Assembly: GCF_003253745.1 (NCBI RefSeq) | Contig: NZ_MZXV01000027.1 | Coordinates: forward strand, 1-64,000 | Source: Mesorhizobium kowhaii | GTDB lineage: Bacteria > Pseudomonadota > Alphaproteobacteria > Rhizobiales > Rhizobiaceae | Direction: 5' to 3' | DNA: 64,000 nt | Part shown: piece after piece, positions 34,276 through 42,993 of the stretch | How the letters are laid out: each line of letters opens with the position of its first letter | Numbering within the stretch: the stretch's first letter is position 1 | The notes under the pieces: generated by a model | Databases searched by the model: none | Told to the model about the DNA's origin: nothing | What the model saw: only the letters and a program-made list of their open reading frames with translations | Translations under genes and position numbers: made by a program

Positions 34276-36867
34276 ATGACGCAACGACCCACCTTCAGCA
34301 GCCATCGCGGCCTGGCCGGGCGCCTAGCCTTGAGCCGTCTGGCGACGCGGATCTCGATGATGGTCGAGCGTGGCTGGCCGTTGCTGCTTCCGCTCGTCAT
34401 CGTCGCCAGCCTGTTCCTCAGCGTCTCTTGGCTCGGCATCTTCTCGCGCCTGCAGGACATGGCGCGCATCGGTTTTGTCGCCGCATTCGGCGTGGCGGCG
34501 CTGGCCGCGCTCTATCCGCTGCGCTTCTTCCGCATGCCAGGCGCCGCCGAGGTCGACCGCCGGATCGAGGCGGCCAATCACTTGCTGCACAGCCCCGTGC
34601 TGGTGCAGACTGACCGGCCAAGCGGCCGGGAAAGCAGCTTCTCGCAGGCGCTGTGGCGCGAACACCAGAAGCGCATGGCCGGAAAGCTCGACAGCCTTGG
34701 CGCCGACCTGCCGCGCACGCGCGTGCCGGAGCGCGACCGCTGGGGCCTGCGCGCGGTGGCCGCACTTCTGCTGGTGACCGCCTTTGCCTTCTCCTACGGA
34801 CCGACGGGCGGCAGGATTGGCGACGGGTTCAGCGCCCGCGGCGTGCACGATGCCGTACCGCCGCGCATCGATGCCTGGGTGACGCCGCCGGCCTATACCG
34901 GCAAGCCGCCGATCTTCCTGACCGCCGACGCCAACCAGACGACGCCGACCTTCACCATTCCCGAAGGCAGCGACATCTCGCTGCGCGTCACCGGCGGCTC
35001 GGGCGAGGAAACGCTCGCCTATGCCGACAAGAACGGCAATACCCGCTCCATCGACCCGGCCGGCCCGCAGGCCGCCGCCACGGCCGAGCCGATAGCAAGC
35101 CCGGCGAAGCCGTCCAAAGTGCGCCAGTTCACCGGCAAGCTGACCGGCGACGGCACCCTGACACTGACGTCGGGCCAGGACCAGCTCGGCCGCTGGGCCT
35201 TCGCGGTCATGCCGGACAAGCCGCCGCAAATCCGCTTCGTCGGCGAGCCGAAGCGCGCCGCCAACGGCGCCTTCGAGCTGAACTACCAGATCGACGACGA
35301 CTATGGCGCCGCCAATGCCAAGGCGGTTTTCGCGCTCGCCGATCCGCAGGCGCCCGATGCGCATCTGCTCTATGGTCCGCCTGAAATGCCGCTGTCGCTG
35401 CCCCGCCGCGGCGGCAAGTCGAATGCCGCCAGGACGTCGAAGGACCTGACCGAACATGTCTGGGCCGGCAGCAGCATCAAGCTGACGCTGGTTGCCACCG
35501 ACGATGCCGGACACACCGCATCGAGCGAGACCAAGACGCTGGTTATGCCGCAGCGGCCATTCGCCAATCCGCTGGCGCGGGCGGTGATCGAGCAGCGCCG
35601 CCTGCTGGCGCTCGATGCCAACGCCAGGCCGCGCGTGCTCGACCTGATGGACGCGATCACGCTGCGGCCCGAGGACACGTTCGACAACATGTCCCACTAC
35701 CTCGCCATCATGAGTGCTCGCAGCCGGCTAAAGATGGCCGTCAATGACGACCAACTGCGCAGCGAAGTGTCCTATCTCTGGGAAATCGCGCTCGGCATCG
35801 AGGAAGGCAATCTCTCGGCCGCGGAAAAGCGCCTGCGCCAGGCGCAGCAGGCACTGCAGGACGCCATCAAGAACGGCGCCAGCGACGCGGAAATCGAAAA
35901 GGCGATGAAGGAACTGCGCGAGGCGATGAACCAGTTCCTGCAGGAATTCGCCGAACGCGCCAAGCAGAATCCCAACGCACCGCAGATGCAGCAGAACGGC
36001 CAGGAACTGCGCCAGAGCGATATCGACCGAATGATGGACCAGATCGAGAACCTGGCGAAGTCGGGCGATCGCGACAAGGCGCAGCAATTGCTGTCGCAAC
36101 TGCAGGACATGATGAACAACCTCCAGGCCGGCCGTCAGCAGCAAGGCGGCCAGCAGGACAGCGAGATGCGCCAGCAGATGGACAAGCTCGGCGAGATCCT
36201 GCGGCGCCAGCAGGAGATGATGAACGACACCTTCCGCATGGACCAGATGCAGCGCGGCGAGCGCCAGCGCGGACAGAACCGCGACGAGCAGCTTGGCGGC
36301 GGCCAGGACGAGGACAAGCCGGGTGTCGGCGAGGACCGCGATCCGCTCGCGCAGCCGAAGGCGATGACACCGCAGGAATTCGCAGATGCGCTGAAGCAGC
36401 TGCAGCAAGGCCAGGGCCAGCTGAAAAACGACCTCGAGCAGCTGAAGAAGGGGCTGGAAGGCATGGGCATGGAGCCCAATGAGGGATTTGGCGAGGCCGG
36501 CAAGTCCATGGGCAATGCCGAACAGGCGCTCGGCGAAGGCGAAGGCGATCAGGCGGTCGGCCACCAGGGCCGGGCGCTGGAAGCGCTGCGCAAAGGCGCC
36601 AAGGACATGATGAAGCAGATGCAGGCCATGCAGGGCGATCAGGGCGGCAGCGAGGAAGGCGGCCGCCAGCAGAACGCCGACCGTGACCCGCTCGGCCGGC
36701 CACGCGCCAGCCAGGGACCCGATTTCGGCGATTCGGTGAAGGTGCCCGACGAGATCGACGTGCAGCGCGCCCGCCAGATTCTGGAAGCGATCCGCAAGCG
36801 GCTCGGCAATGCGCTCAGCCCCGACATCGAACGCAGCTATCTGGAACGGCTGCTCGAGCTGAAATAG
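34276..36867 (+). CDS. TIGR02302 family (DUF4175) large membrane protein
   Basis: An 863-residue rhizobial protein of unknown function. Three membrane helices lie near the N-terminus (about 34-55, 60-80 and 158-176), followed by a long periplasmic beta-rich region (200-430) with WVTPPAYTGKPPIFL, and an extended helical C-terminal half that is strongly enriched in Gln, Met, Glu and Lys with coiled-coil character (about 500-830; for example GRQQQGGQQDSEM). It ends with an LEAIRKRLGNALSPDIERSYLERLLE motif conserved at the end of the family. It follows lysA in most Rhizobiales. The start at 34276 has GGAAGGG upstream; ATG 34264 is an alternative. No enzymatic motif is seen. Confidence 0.9.
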   Translation: MTQRPTFSSHRGLAGRLALSRLATRISMMVERGWPLLLPLVIVASLFLSVSWLGIFSRLQDMARIGFVAAFGVAALAALYPLRFFRMPGAAEVDRRIEAANHLLHSPVLVQTDRPSGRESSFSQALWREHQKRMAGKLDSLGADLPRTRVPERDRWGLRAVAALLLVTAFAFSYGPTGGRIGDGFSARGVHDAVPPRIDAWVTPPAYTGKPPIFLTADANQTTPTFTIPEGSDISLRVTGGSGEETLAYADKNGNTRSIDPAGPQAAATAEPIASPAKPSKVRQFTGKLTGDGTLTLTSGQDQLGRWAFAVMPDKPPQIRFVGEPKRAANGAFELNYQIDDDYGAANAKAVFALADPQAPDAHLLYGPPEMPLSLPRRGGKSNAARTSKDLTEHVWAGSSIKLTLVATDDAGHTASSETKTLVMPQRPFANPLARAVIEQRRLLALDANARPRVLDLMDAITLRPEDTFDNMSHYLAIMSARSRLKMAVNDDQLRSEVSYLWEIALGIEEGNLSAAEKRLRQAQQALQDAIKNGASDAEIEKAMKELREAMNQFLQEFAERAKQNPNAPQMQQNGQELRQSDIDRMMDQIENLAKSGDRDKAQQLLSQLQDMMNNLQAGRQQQGGQQDSEMRQQMDKLGEILRRQQEMMNDTFRMDQMQRGERQRGQNRDEQLGGGQDEDKPGVGEDRDPLAQPKAMTPQEFADALKQLQQGQGQLKNDLEQLKKGLEGMGMEPNEGFGEAGKSMGNAEQALGEGEGDQAVGHQGRALEALRKGAKDMMKQMQAMQGDQGGSEEGGRQQNADRDPLGRPRASQGPDFGDSVKVPDEIDVQRARQILEAIRKRLGNALSPDIERSYLERLLELK

Positions 36868-36919
36868 GGATCGCCACTCCGCATCCAACCCCACCCGAAG
36901 ACACTCGAACGGTTGCACC

Positions 36920-37291
36920 ATGCCGAAACTTGGCGCTGTCACGCCCATCCTGCGCATCTTCGACATTGCCAAGGCGCGTGAATTCTATGTCGGCTTCCTC
37001 AGCTTCGAGGTGCAATGGGAGCATCGCTTCGACGACAACGCGCCGCTCTACATGGCGGTTGGCCGCGACGGCTGCGTGCTGCATCTCAGCGAACATCACG
37101 GCGACGGCGCACCTGGCATTGCCGTGCGCATCAAGGTCGAGGACATCGCAGCATTTCATCGCGAGCTGATCGGCAAAAACTACCGCTTCGCCAGGCCGGG
37201 CCTGGAAGAGACACCGTGGAAGTCCCACGAAATATCGGTCGCCGATCCGTTCGGCAACCGGCTGCATTTCTACGAGGAAGCGGCCGCTTAA
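36920..37291 (+). CDS. VOC-superfamily (glyoxalase/bleomycin resistance-like) protein
   Basis: A 123-residue vicinal-oxygen-chelate domain protein, with paired beta-alpha-beta-beta-beta halves: VTPILRIFDIAKAREFYVGFL opens the first and ISVADPFGNRLHFYE closes the second, the latter containing the conserved glutamate. It carries CVLHLSEHHGDG in the middle, the pattern of the bleomycin-binding-like subgroup. A metal-dependent enzyme or a small-molecule binding protein are both possible. It lies 52 bases after the TIGR02302 gene and may share its transcript. Family repeat A3 begins at its stop codon. Confidence 0.85.
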   Translation: MPKLGAVTPILRIFDIAKAREFYVGFLSFEVQWEHRFDDNAPLYMAVGRDGCVLHLSEHHGDGAPGIAVRIKVEDIAAFHRELIGKNYRFARPGLEETPWKSHEISVADPFGNRLHFYEEAAA

Positions 37292-37353
37292 GTCTTTGTT
37301 TTGTGCATGTCGTCATACCAAAACCGCTGCATACTTTTGGGCGACATGCACTA
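37291..37353 (-). repeat. Palindromic intergenic repeat, family A (A3), between convergent genes
   Basis: Read on the minus strand it begins with the LysR stop codon: TAGTGCATGTCGCCCAAAAG, then TATGCAGCGGTTTTGG, ATGACGACATGCAC and an AAAACAAAGACTTA tail. TGCATGTCG and CGACATGCA are inverted arms. Its other end touches the VOC gene stop. It should form a hairpin in both transcripts and probably ends them. Confidence 0.8.
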
Positions 37354-38226
37354 AATCTGCCTGTTGACGAACGCCTCGCGGATTGCCTCCTGCATGCCGT
37401 CGATCGCCTCACCGGAGGCATTCGGGTTGCGGTGCATCACCACATTCGAGGAATCGATATCGCCGAACCCGTCCGCGGACGTCAGTTCGCGACAGCCGGC
37501 CGGAATGTTGCTGCGTGAGATCGGCGCGATCGCCAGCCCGGAGGTGACGGCGAGCTTCAAGCCGCCAGTGGTGTCGCTCGTATAGGCGACGCGATAGGCA
37601 AGACCGCGCTGTTCCAGCGATTTGACGGCGAAGTCCTTGCACCAGCCGGCCCGGTTGTAGAGCGCGATCGGCACCGGCCGCTCCTCGTGCATGTGATGCA
37701 GGGTCGATGTCACCCACACCGTCGGATCGTGCATCAGCACTTCGCCGCCGGCAGGATCCTGCCATTCGAAAACCACGCACAGATCGAGTTCGCCGGCGGC
37801 GAGCGCCGCCACCTGCGCCCCCGAATGCGCATAGCGCACGGTGACCTCGACCTGCGTGTGGCGCTTCGAAAAAGCGCCGAGCGCGCGCGACAGGATGGCG
37901 TGGCCATATTCCTCCGGAATGCCGATGCGCACCGGCCCGCCAAGCGGCGCCGCTGCCATCGACGCCGCCGTCTCGTCGAGCAGCGAAACGATGCGGCGAG
38001 CGTTGATGATGAGTTCGCCGCCGCGCCGCGTCAGCGCGACACCGCGCGAACCGCGCTCGAACAGGCTGTCGCCGATCAGGTCCTCGAGCTTCTTCATCTG
38101 CATCGACACCGCCGACTGGGTGCGGCCGGCCTGCTCCGCCGCCCTGGTGAAATTGCCGGCTTCGGCAACGGCCACGAAGGTGCGCAGGAGGTCGCTGTCG
38201 AGGTTCGGTCGCATGAAATCCGCCAT
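37351..38226 (-). CDS. LysR-family transcriptional regulator
   Basis: A 291-residue regulator. The N-terminal winged helix (LLRTFVAVAEAGNFTRAAEQAGRTQSAVSMQMKKLEDLIG, about 12-51) is canonical, and the effector domain starts near PVRIGIPEEYG. Divergent from the DMT exporter gene (distance 188 bases), which is its likely target. The gap holds TGATATCA (38243-38250) at the centre of an ATTG...CAAT-flanked dyad, a plausible LysR box 17 bases before its own start. The stop codon is the end of repeat A3. An alternative start is the ATG at 38214 (MRPNLDSDLL). Confidence 0.92.
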   Translation of the reverse strand: MADFMRPNLDSDLLRTFVAVAEAGNFTRAAEQAGRTQSAVSMQMKKLEDLIGDSLFERGSRGVALTRRGGELIINARRIVSLLDETAASMAAAPLGGPVRIGIPEEYGHAILSRALGAFSKRHTQVEVTVRYAHSGAQVAALAAGELDLCVVFEWQDPAGGEVLMHDPTVWVTSTLHHMHEERPVPIALYNRAGWCKDFAVKSLEQRGLAYRVAYTSDTTGGLKLAVTSGLAIAPISRSNIPAGCRELTSADGFGDIDSSNVVMHRNPNASGEAIDGMQEAIREAFVNRQI

Positions 38227-38414
38227 AAGGGAATTTGATTGCTGATATCATTCCAATTCGTTTGCAACATGTCAAACGCCGGACGATAGTCGCCTCTCCC
38301 ATTGGATATGCGGCTGCGAAATCGGCCGCGGACCAATTCGAAGAGTCCTCACTCATGCCCGCTGCCCGAAACGGTGGCGGGTTCTTTTTCGCTTGCAGGG
38401 AGCCCGGACGGCAC

Positions 38415-39362
38415 ATGCAGAACCGGATGGTGCTTGGCATCCTGAGCCTGTGCCTGGGCGTGCTGGTTTTTTCGCTGCAGGATCCGCTCGTCAAGGCCGT
38501 GTCGAGCGGCTATCCGGTGACCGAGGTGATGGCGATCCGCTCGATCGTCGCCTTGCCGATCCTGATTGCTCTCGTCCACGCCGATGTCGGCTTGCCAGCG
38601 ATCCTGTCGAAGCGATTCGGCATGCTGACGATGCGCGCCTTCATCCAGTTCACCTCCTATACGGTGTATTATCTGGCCATCGCCGCATTGCCGCTGGCCG
38701 ACGCCGTGGCGCTCTATTTCATGGCGCCGCTGTTTATCATGGTGCTGGCCGGGCCGTATCTTGGCGAGCGCGTCTCCTGGCAGACGCTGGCGACCGTGCT
38801 GATCGGGCTGTTCGGCGTTCTCGTGATGCTGCGCCCCGGCGCCGGGCTGTTCGACTGGGCGGCGCTGCTGTCACTGGGCTCGGCGGCGCTCTACGGCTTT
38901 TCGCAGCTGATGGCCCGCAAGATCGGCGATACCGAATCGTCCACCGTCATGGCCTTCTATCAGAACGGCGCCTATCTGGTTGGCGCGGCCGTGGTTGCCG
39001 GCACGTTTCACCTGGCCGGCATCACCCACGCCGTCCATCCGAGCCTGGAATTCCTGGTGCGGCCCTGGCTCTCGCCGACGTTGCCCGATTTTCTCAAGAT
39101 GGCGGCCTGCGGTTTCGTCGCCTCCGCCGGCATGATCCTGCTGTCGCAGGCCTACCGGATGGCACCGGCCAACCGCGTTGCCACCTTCGAATACACCGGC
39201 ATCCTGTGGTCGCCGCTGTGGGGTTTCCTATTCTTCGCCGAGGTGCCCAGGTCGACGACCGTGATCGGCGCGGCCCTGATCATCGGCGCCGGCCTGCTCG
39301 CCCTCAACTCCGAACGCCGCAGGAGCGCTCCGCCCGTGCTCGCTGCAACCGATCCGGCCTGA
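38415..39362 (+). CDS. DMT superfamily (EamA) transporter
   Basis: A 315-residue inner-membrane exporter-type protein with two EamA repeats and ten likely helices, starting MQNRMVLGILSLCLGVLVFSLQDPLVK and containing VTEVMAIRSIVALP and VATFEYTGILWSPLWGFLFF, typical of the S-adenosylmethionine-uptake/RhaT-like subgroup of EamA proteins. The substrate is not deducible. The start at 38415 is chosen at the family N-terminus; an in-frame ATG at 38355 is an alternative. Probably regulated by the divergent LysR gene. It ends adjacent to cpdR, which converges on it. Confidence 0.86.
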   Translation: MQNRMVLGILSLCLGVLVFSLQDPLVKAVSSGYPVTEVMAIRSIVALPILIALVHADVGLPAILSKRFGMLTMRAFIQFTSYTVYYLAIAALPLADAVALYFMAPLFIMVLAGPYLGERVSWQTLATVLIGLFGVLVMLRPGAGLFDWAALLSLGSAALYGFSQLMARKIGDTESSTVMAFYQNGAYLVGAAVVAGTFHLAGITHAVHPSLEFLVRPWLSPTLPDFLKMAACGFVASAGMILLSQAYRMAPANRVATFEYTGILWSPLWGFLFFAEVPRSTTVIGAALIIGAGLLALNSERRRSAPPVLAATDPA

Positions 39363-39734
39363 TCAGGCGAAGCAGATCAGCGCCCTTTCGACGCGTGAGC
39401 GGATTTCGGCCAACGTAAAGGGTTTCTGCACGACATCGAGGATAACGCCGTTCAATTCCTCGGCGCGCTCGCGCTGGTCGGCGTAGCCGGTCATCAGCAT
39501 GATCTTCATCGACGGGAAAAGGGCTGCCGCCGCAATCGCCATCTCGATGCCGTCCATCTCCGGCATGCGGATGTCGGAGACGACGAGATCATAGCCGCCA
39601 CGCGCGGCCTGGATCAGCGAAAGCCCTTGCGCGCCGTCCGCGGCGATATCGATTGTGTGCCCGGCGCGTTCAAGCGCGCGGGCGGCCAGGGTGCGGACGG
39701 ACTCATCGTCCTCGACGATCAGAAGCTTTGCCAT
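39363..39734 (-). CDS. cpdR: CpdR-type single-domain response regulator
   Basis: A 123-residue receiver domain without an output domain. The acidic pair is Asp9-Asp10 (IVEDDE), the phospho-acceptor is Asp54 (VVSDIRMPEMDG), with Thr82 (MTGYADQ) and Lys104 (QKPF) completing the site. It starts MAKLLIVEDDE and ends ALICFA. CpdR is phosphorylated by the CckA-ChpT relay; unphosphorylated CpdR recruits ClpXP to degrade cell-cycle proteins including, in Caulobacter, the CtrA pathway substrates. A longer in-frame start (39812) would overlap hpt. It is 74 bases after hpt on the same strand. Confidence 0.88.
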   Translation of the reverse strand: MAKLLIVEDDESVRTLAARALERAGHTIDIAADGAQGLSLIQAARGGYDLVVSDIRMPEMDGIEMAIAAAALFPSMKIMLMTGYADQRERAEELNGVILDVVQKPFTLAEIRSRVERALICFA

Positions 39735-39808
39735 GGTCGGCATATTTGGCTGCGAAAAGTTGACTTTTCCTGAAGGCGCAGGGGCCAACAAGCCTTTTTG
39801 GAAGTCGC

Positions 39809-40351
39809 TCACACGTCGCCTTTGACGACGCCGACAAACGGCAATTCGCGAAACGCATGGGCGACATCCATGCCGTAGCCGACAACGAAATAATCAGGGC
39901 AGTCGAAGCCGACATAGTCGGCGTTGAGCGCGGTCTGGCGACGCATGCGCTTGTCGAGCAGCACGGCGATGGCGCAGCTCTTGGCGCCGCGCGACAGCAT
40001 CAGGTCACGGGTGAAGCTCAGCGTCTTGCCCGATTCGAGAATGTCATCGATCAGCAGCACGTCGCGCCCGGCGACCTCATTGTCGATGTCGCGCAGCACC
40101 CTGACCTCGCCGCTGGTGGTGCCGGCGCCATAACTGGAAATGAAGATGAATTCGACCTCCGGCGACAGGCCGACATCATGCATGGCGCGGATGAGATCGG
40201 CGGCGAAGATGAACGAGCCCTTCAGCACCGAAATCACCAGCAAATCGTGATAATCGTGGCCGGCGATCTCCTTGGCGAGTTCGAGATTACGCCGTGCGAT
40301 CGCCGATGCCGAAAACAGGACTTCGATGTCCTTGCCGCGTACGATGGGCAT
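39809..40351 (-). CDS. hpt: Hypoxanthine phosphoribosyltransferase
   Basis: A 180-residue type I phosphoribosyltransferase for purine salvage, converting hypoxanthine (and guanine) plus PRPP to nucleotide. The PRPP-binding loop is VLLIDDILESGKTL (about 98-111), preceded by LLVISVLKGSFIFAADL and the flexible-loop SSYGAGTTSGEV; the purine-specific DYVGFDCPDYFVVGYGMD is near the end. Length is standard. It lies between cpdR and the DUF3426-like gene on the same strand, and is likely co-transcribed with the latter (25-base gap). Confidence 0.95.
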   Translation of the reverse strand: MPIVRGKDIEVLFSASAIARRNLELAKEIAGHDYHDLLVISVLKGSFIFAADLIRAMHDVGLSPEVEFIFISSYGAGTTSGEVRVLRDIDNEVAGRDVLLIDDILESGKTLSFTRDLMLSRGAKSCAIAVLLDKRMRRQTALNADYVGFDCPDYFVVGYGMDVAHAFRELPFVGVVKGDV

Positions 40352-40376
40352 TGGTGGTTCTTCCCTGGTGGATCGC

Positions 40377-41021
40377 CTACTGCGCGAAAGTGACCGATAC
40401 GGTCCTTACGCCGTTCATAGGCACGTCGAGCCGGCTGGCAAAGCCGAATCTTTCGCCCGAAGCCAGCGAACGACCGGATGTCCCCAACGTATAGCGGGTC
40501 GTGCGCCCGTCATTGCCGGTCACCCGGATTTCGAGCGGCGGCAGCGGCGCCGGTTTCGCTCCATCATTGGCGGCCTCGCCATCGACGAACAGCACTGGGT
40601 TCGGCCCAGAGGCATCGACGCGTGACGTGACGCCGGAAATGCTCAGCGCCGACGCCTGCGCGCTGGACAGGAACGGCGCCTGGCGCACCAGCGCATGCCC
40701 GCCGGAGACCCAGAAGGCGGCCAACGCGGCGCCAATGCCGGCGATCCAGAAGATCGGCCCGCCGCGCGAGGCCGGCATCCGCTCCGCCGGGGCTTCGGGC
40801 TTGCGCAGCATGTCCATGCCCTCGATAGACGGCGTGACGATTGCACGCGGCAGCGGCGAAACGCGTTCTGCGGCAGGAACAAGGCGCGGCATCACCACAT
40901 AGTCTGCATCGACGATATCGGCCGCTGGCGCGCGCATGAACCGGTCCGCTGCGGCAATTGCCGCCGGATCGGTCATGATTTCGCCGGAAACCGGGCGCGC
41001 GGTTCGATCCTCAGCCATCAT
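40377..41021 (-). CDS. Membrane protein with DUF3426-like C-terminal domain
   Basis: A 214-residue single-pass membrane protein. The N-terminal ~85 residues are acidic and cytosolic, one helix lies near 92-109 (IFWIAGIGAALAAFWVSG), and a periplasmic ~100-residue beta domain follows (ALSISGVTSRVDASGPNPVLFVDGEAAND ... TVSVTFAQ), resembling the DUF3426/FxLYD-like domain. The MJ0042-type CxxC zinc ribbon that often begins such proteins is not present. Function is unknown. Divergent from ftsE; the 192-base gap between them holds a CtrA box that could affect both. The start is ATG 41021 or 41018. Confidence 0.7.
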   Translation of the reverse strand: MMAEDRTARPVSGEIMTDPAAIAAADRFMRAPAADIVDADYVVMPRLVPAAERVSPLPRAIVTPSIEGMDMLRKPEAPAERMPASRGGPIFWIAGIGAALAAFWVSGGHALVRQAPFLSSAQASALSISGVTSRVDASGPNPVLFVDGEAANDGAKPAPLPPLEIRVTGNDGRTTRYTLGTSGRSLASGERFGFASRLDVPMNGVRTVSVTFAQ

Positions 41022-41128
41022 GGCCCCAGCATTGCAGCACGTGTTCGCTTTTCGTTTCTTTTTCGTAAACACAAATGGTTAACGCTTCCCCACCGGAGCC
41101 CTCGTGAAGAGCCGAAAGAGCCCAGCAA

Positions 41129-41144
41129 TTAACCGCCGGTTAAC
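41129..41144 (+). promoter_or_regulatory. CtrA-binding site before ftsE
   Basis: TTAACCGCCGGTTAAC is a perfect match to the CtrA consensus TTAA-N7-TTAAC, 70 bases upstream of the ftsE start. CtrA is the master cell-cycle regulator of alphaproteobacteria and is known to bind division genes. The site is also an inverted repeat (GTTAAC reading), and a further GTTAAC half lies at 41078-41083. Confidence 0.75.
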
Positions 41145-41213
41145 CATGCCGGCCGATGGTCTTTTCCCAGAACAGGCTGGCTCGCTGCCGCCGCGAATTT
41201 CAGGTCGTCGAAA

Positions 41214-41873
41214 TTGATTCGCTTCGAAAATGTCGGCCTCCGCTATGGCATGGGTCCGGAAATCCTCCGCGACATTTCCCTGCACATCCCGGAGCGCTCC
41301 TTCCAGTTCCTGAGCGGGCCTTCGGGCGCCGGCAAGACGACGTTGCTGCGCCTGCTGTTCATGTCGCTGAAACCGACGCGCGGGCTGATCACCATCTTCG
41401 GCAAGGACCGTTCGCGCATCTCGCGCGCCGAACTGCCGCATCTGAGGCGCCGCATCGGCGTGGTGTTCCAGGATTTTCGCTTGCTCGACCATATGACCAC
41501 CTACGAGAACGTGGCCTTGCCGCTGCGCGTGCGCGGGCGCGAGGAGGCGAGCTACCGCACCGATGTCACCGAGCTGTTGAAATGGGTCGGGCTGGGCGAG
41601 CGCATGCATGTGCTGCCGCCGGTGCTGTCGGGCGGCGAGAAGCAGCGCGCCGCGATCGCCCGTGCGTTGATCGAGCAGCCGGAAATCCTGCTGGCCGACG
41701 AGCCGACCGGCAATGTCGATCCACCACTGGCGCGACGCCTGCTGCGGCTGTTCATCGAACTCAACCGACTGGGCACCGCCGTGGTGATCGCGACCCACGA
41801 CCTTGGCCTGATGGAACAGGTCGACGCGCGCCGCATGATCCTGGCCGGCGGAAGGCTGGACATCTATGACTGA
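41214..41873 (+). CDS. ftsE: Cell division ATP-binding protein FtsE
   Basis: A 219-residue ABC ATPase that, with FtsX, couples septal divisome assembly to activation of peptidoglycan hydrolases. Walker A GPSGAGKT (35-42), Q-loop VVFQDFRLLD, signature LSGGEKQR (138-145), Walker B LLADEPTGNVD and H-loop ATHDLGLM are intact. The Q-loop to signature spacing and VVFQDFRLL are FtsE-specific. Translation begins at TTG 41214 (coding IRFENVGLRYG), an uncommon start with only AGGT upstream; no in-frame ATG exists near. It overlaps ftsX by 8 bases. Confidence 0.94.
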   Translation: MIRFENVGLRYGMGPEILRDISLHIPERSFQFLSGPSGAGKTTLLRLLFMSLKPTRGLITIFGKDRSRISRAELPHLRRRIGVVFQDFRLLDHMTTYENVALPLRVRGREEASYRTDVTELLKWVGLGERMHVLPPVLSGGEKQRAAIARALIEQPEILLADEPTGNVDPPLARRLLRLFIELNRLGTAVVIATHDLGLMEQVDARRMILAGGRLDIYD

Positions 41874-42861
41874 GCTGTCCGCCGAACATCTTGAACACCA
41901 GGGGCAGGACGCCGAGGCGGCCGAGGCAAGGCCGCGTGCCCAGCGCAGGATGGCGCCGATCGTGCCGGCGCAGAACATTGCCGGCCGGGCACTGGTGCTG
42001 GTCATCGCCATCATGACCTTCCTGTCCTGCCTGACCTTCGGCGCGGTGACGCTGGTGCGTGACACCGCCTCGGTCTGGGAGAACCAGATCTCACGCGAGG
42101 CGACGATCCAGATCAAGCCTGTCGACGGCCTCGACATGGAGGCCGCCCTTGCCCAGGCCTCGCAGATGGCCAGCGAGTTCCCCGGCGTGAAGGCGACCCG
42201 GATCATCGATCGCGAGGCGACCGCAAGGCTCTTGGAGCCGTGGCTGGGTTCCGGCCTCAACATCGACGAGCTGCCCGTGCCGCGCCTGATCATCGTCACC
42301 ATCGACGAGAACAGCCCGCCCGATTTCGCCGCCATGCGCGCCGCGATCACGCCGAAATTGCCGAGCGCATCGCTCGACGATCACCGCACCTGGGTCGACC
42401 GGCTGGTGGCCATGGCCCGCACGACGGTGACCATCGGCATCGCCGTGCTGGCGCTGATGCTGTCGGCGACCGTGCTGACCGTGGTGTTCGCGACGCGTGG
42501 TGCCATGGCTGGCAATGGCCACATCATCGAGGTGCTGCATTTCGTCGGCGCCGAGGCGCGCTTCATCGCGCGCGAATTCCGCCGGCATTTCCTGGTCACC
42601 GGCATGAAGGGTGCTGCCGCCGGCGGAGCCGCGGCAGTGCTCGTGTTCATCGTCTTTTCCTGGTGGTCGTCGCGCAACATGGCGACGCCGCAGGCCGACC
42701 AGGCGACCGCGCTGTTCGGCAATTTCGCCATCGGTTCGGCGGGCTATCTCGGTGTCGTGCTGATGGTGCTGGTGATCGGCGGACTGACGGCGGCAACCTC
42801 GCACGCCACCGTCGTCGCCTATCTCAGCGACATCGAGGTCCGCCAGCCGGATGCCGGCTAA
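41866..42861 (+). CDS. ftsX: Cell division permease-like protein FtsX
   Basis: A 331-residue membrane subunit partnering FtsE. Cytosolic N-terminus (about 1-37), one helix (39-62), an extracytoplasmic domain (65-180) that binds hydrolase activators, then three helices near 189-212, 245-262 and 290-315, giving the four-helix FtsX topology. The C-terminus EVRQPDAG is short. The extended N-terminus AEHLEHQGQDAEAAEARPRAQ is typical of alphaproteobacteria. Translationally coupled to ftsE through an 8-base overlap. The ydcF gene follows after 132 bases. Confidence 0.93.
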   Translation: MTELSAEHLEHQGQDAEAAEARPRAQRRMAPIVPAQNIAGRALVLVIAIMTFLSCLTFGAVTLVRDTASVWENQISREATIQIKPVDGLDMEAALAQASQMASEFPGVKATRIIDREATARLLEPWLGSGLNIDELPVPRLIIVTIDENSPPDFAAMRAAITPKLPSASLDDHRTWVDRLVAMARTTVTIGIAVLALMLSATVLTVVFATRGAMAGNGHIIEVLHFVGAEARFIAREFRRHFLVTGMKGAAAGGAAAVLVFIVFSWWSSRNMATPQADQATALFGNFAIGSAGYLGVVLMVLVIGGLTAATSHATVVAYLSDIEVRQPDAG

Positions 42862-42993
42862 TCAACATCGCTTAGAGGCAGAGACCAGTTCGGGCAATGA
42901 CATCGGTAAAGACAGGGTGATCACGGATGGAGAATTGGCGTAACGCAAAGTGCGTCTTTCAACTACCCAAAGCCGCATTTCAGGATTAACCAT

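Noticed and set aside
42862..42993. Terminator between ftsX and ydcF (ACGCA-AAG-TGCGT)
   Set aside because: The stem is only five pairs and the T-run is interrupted; too weak to call.
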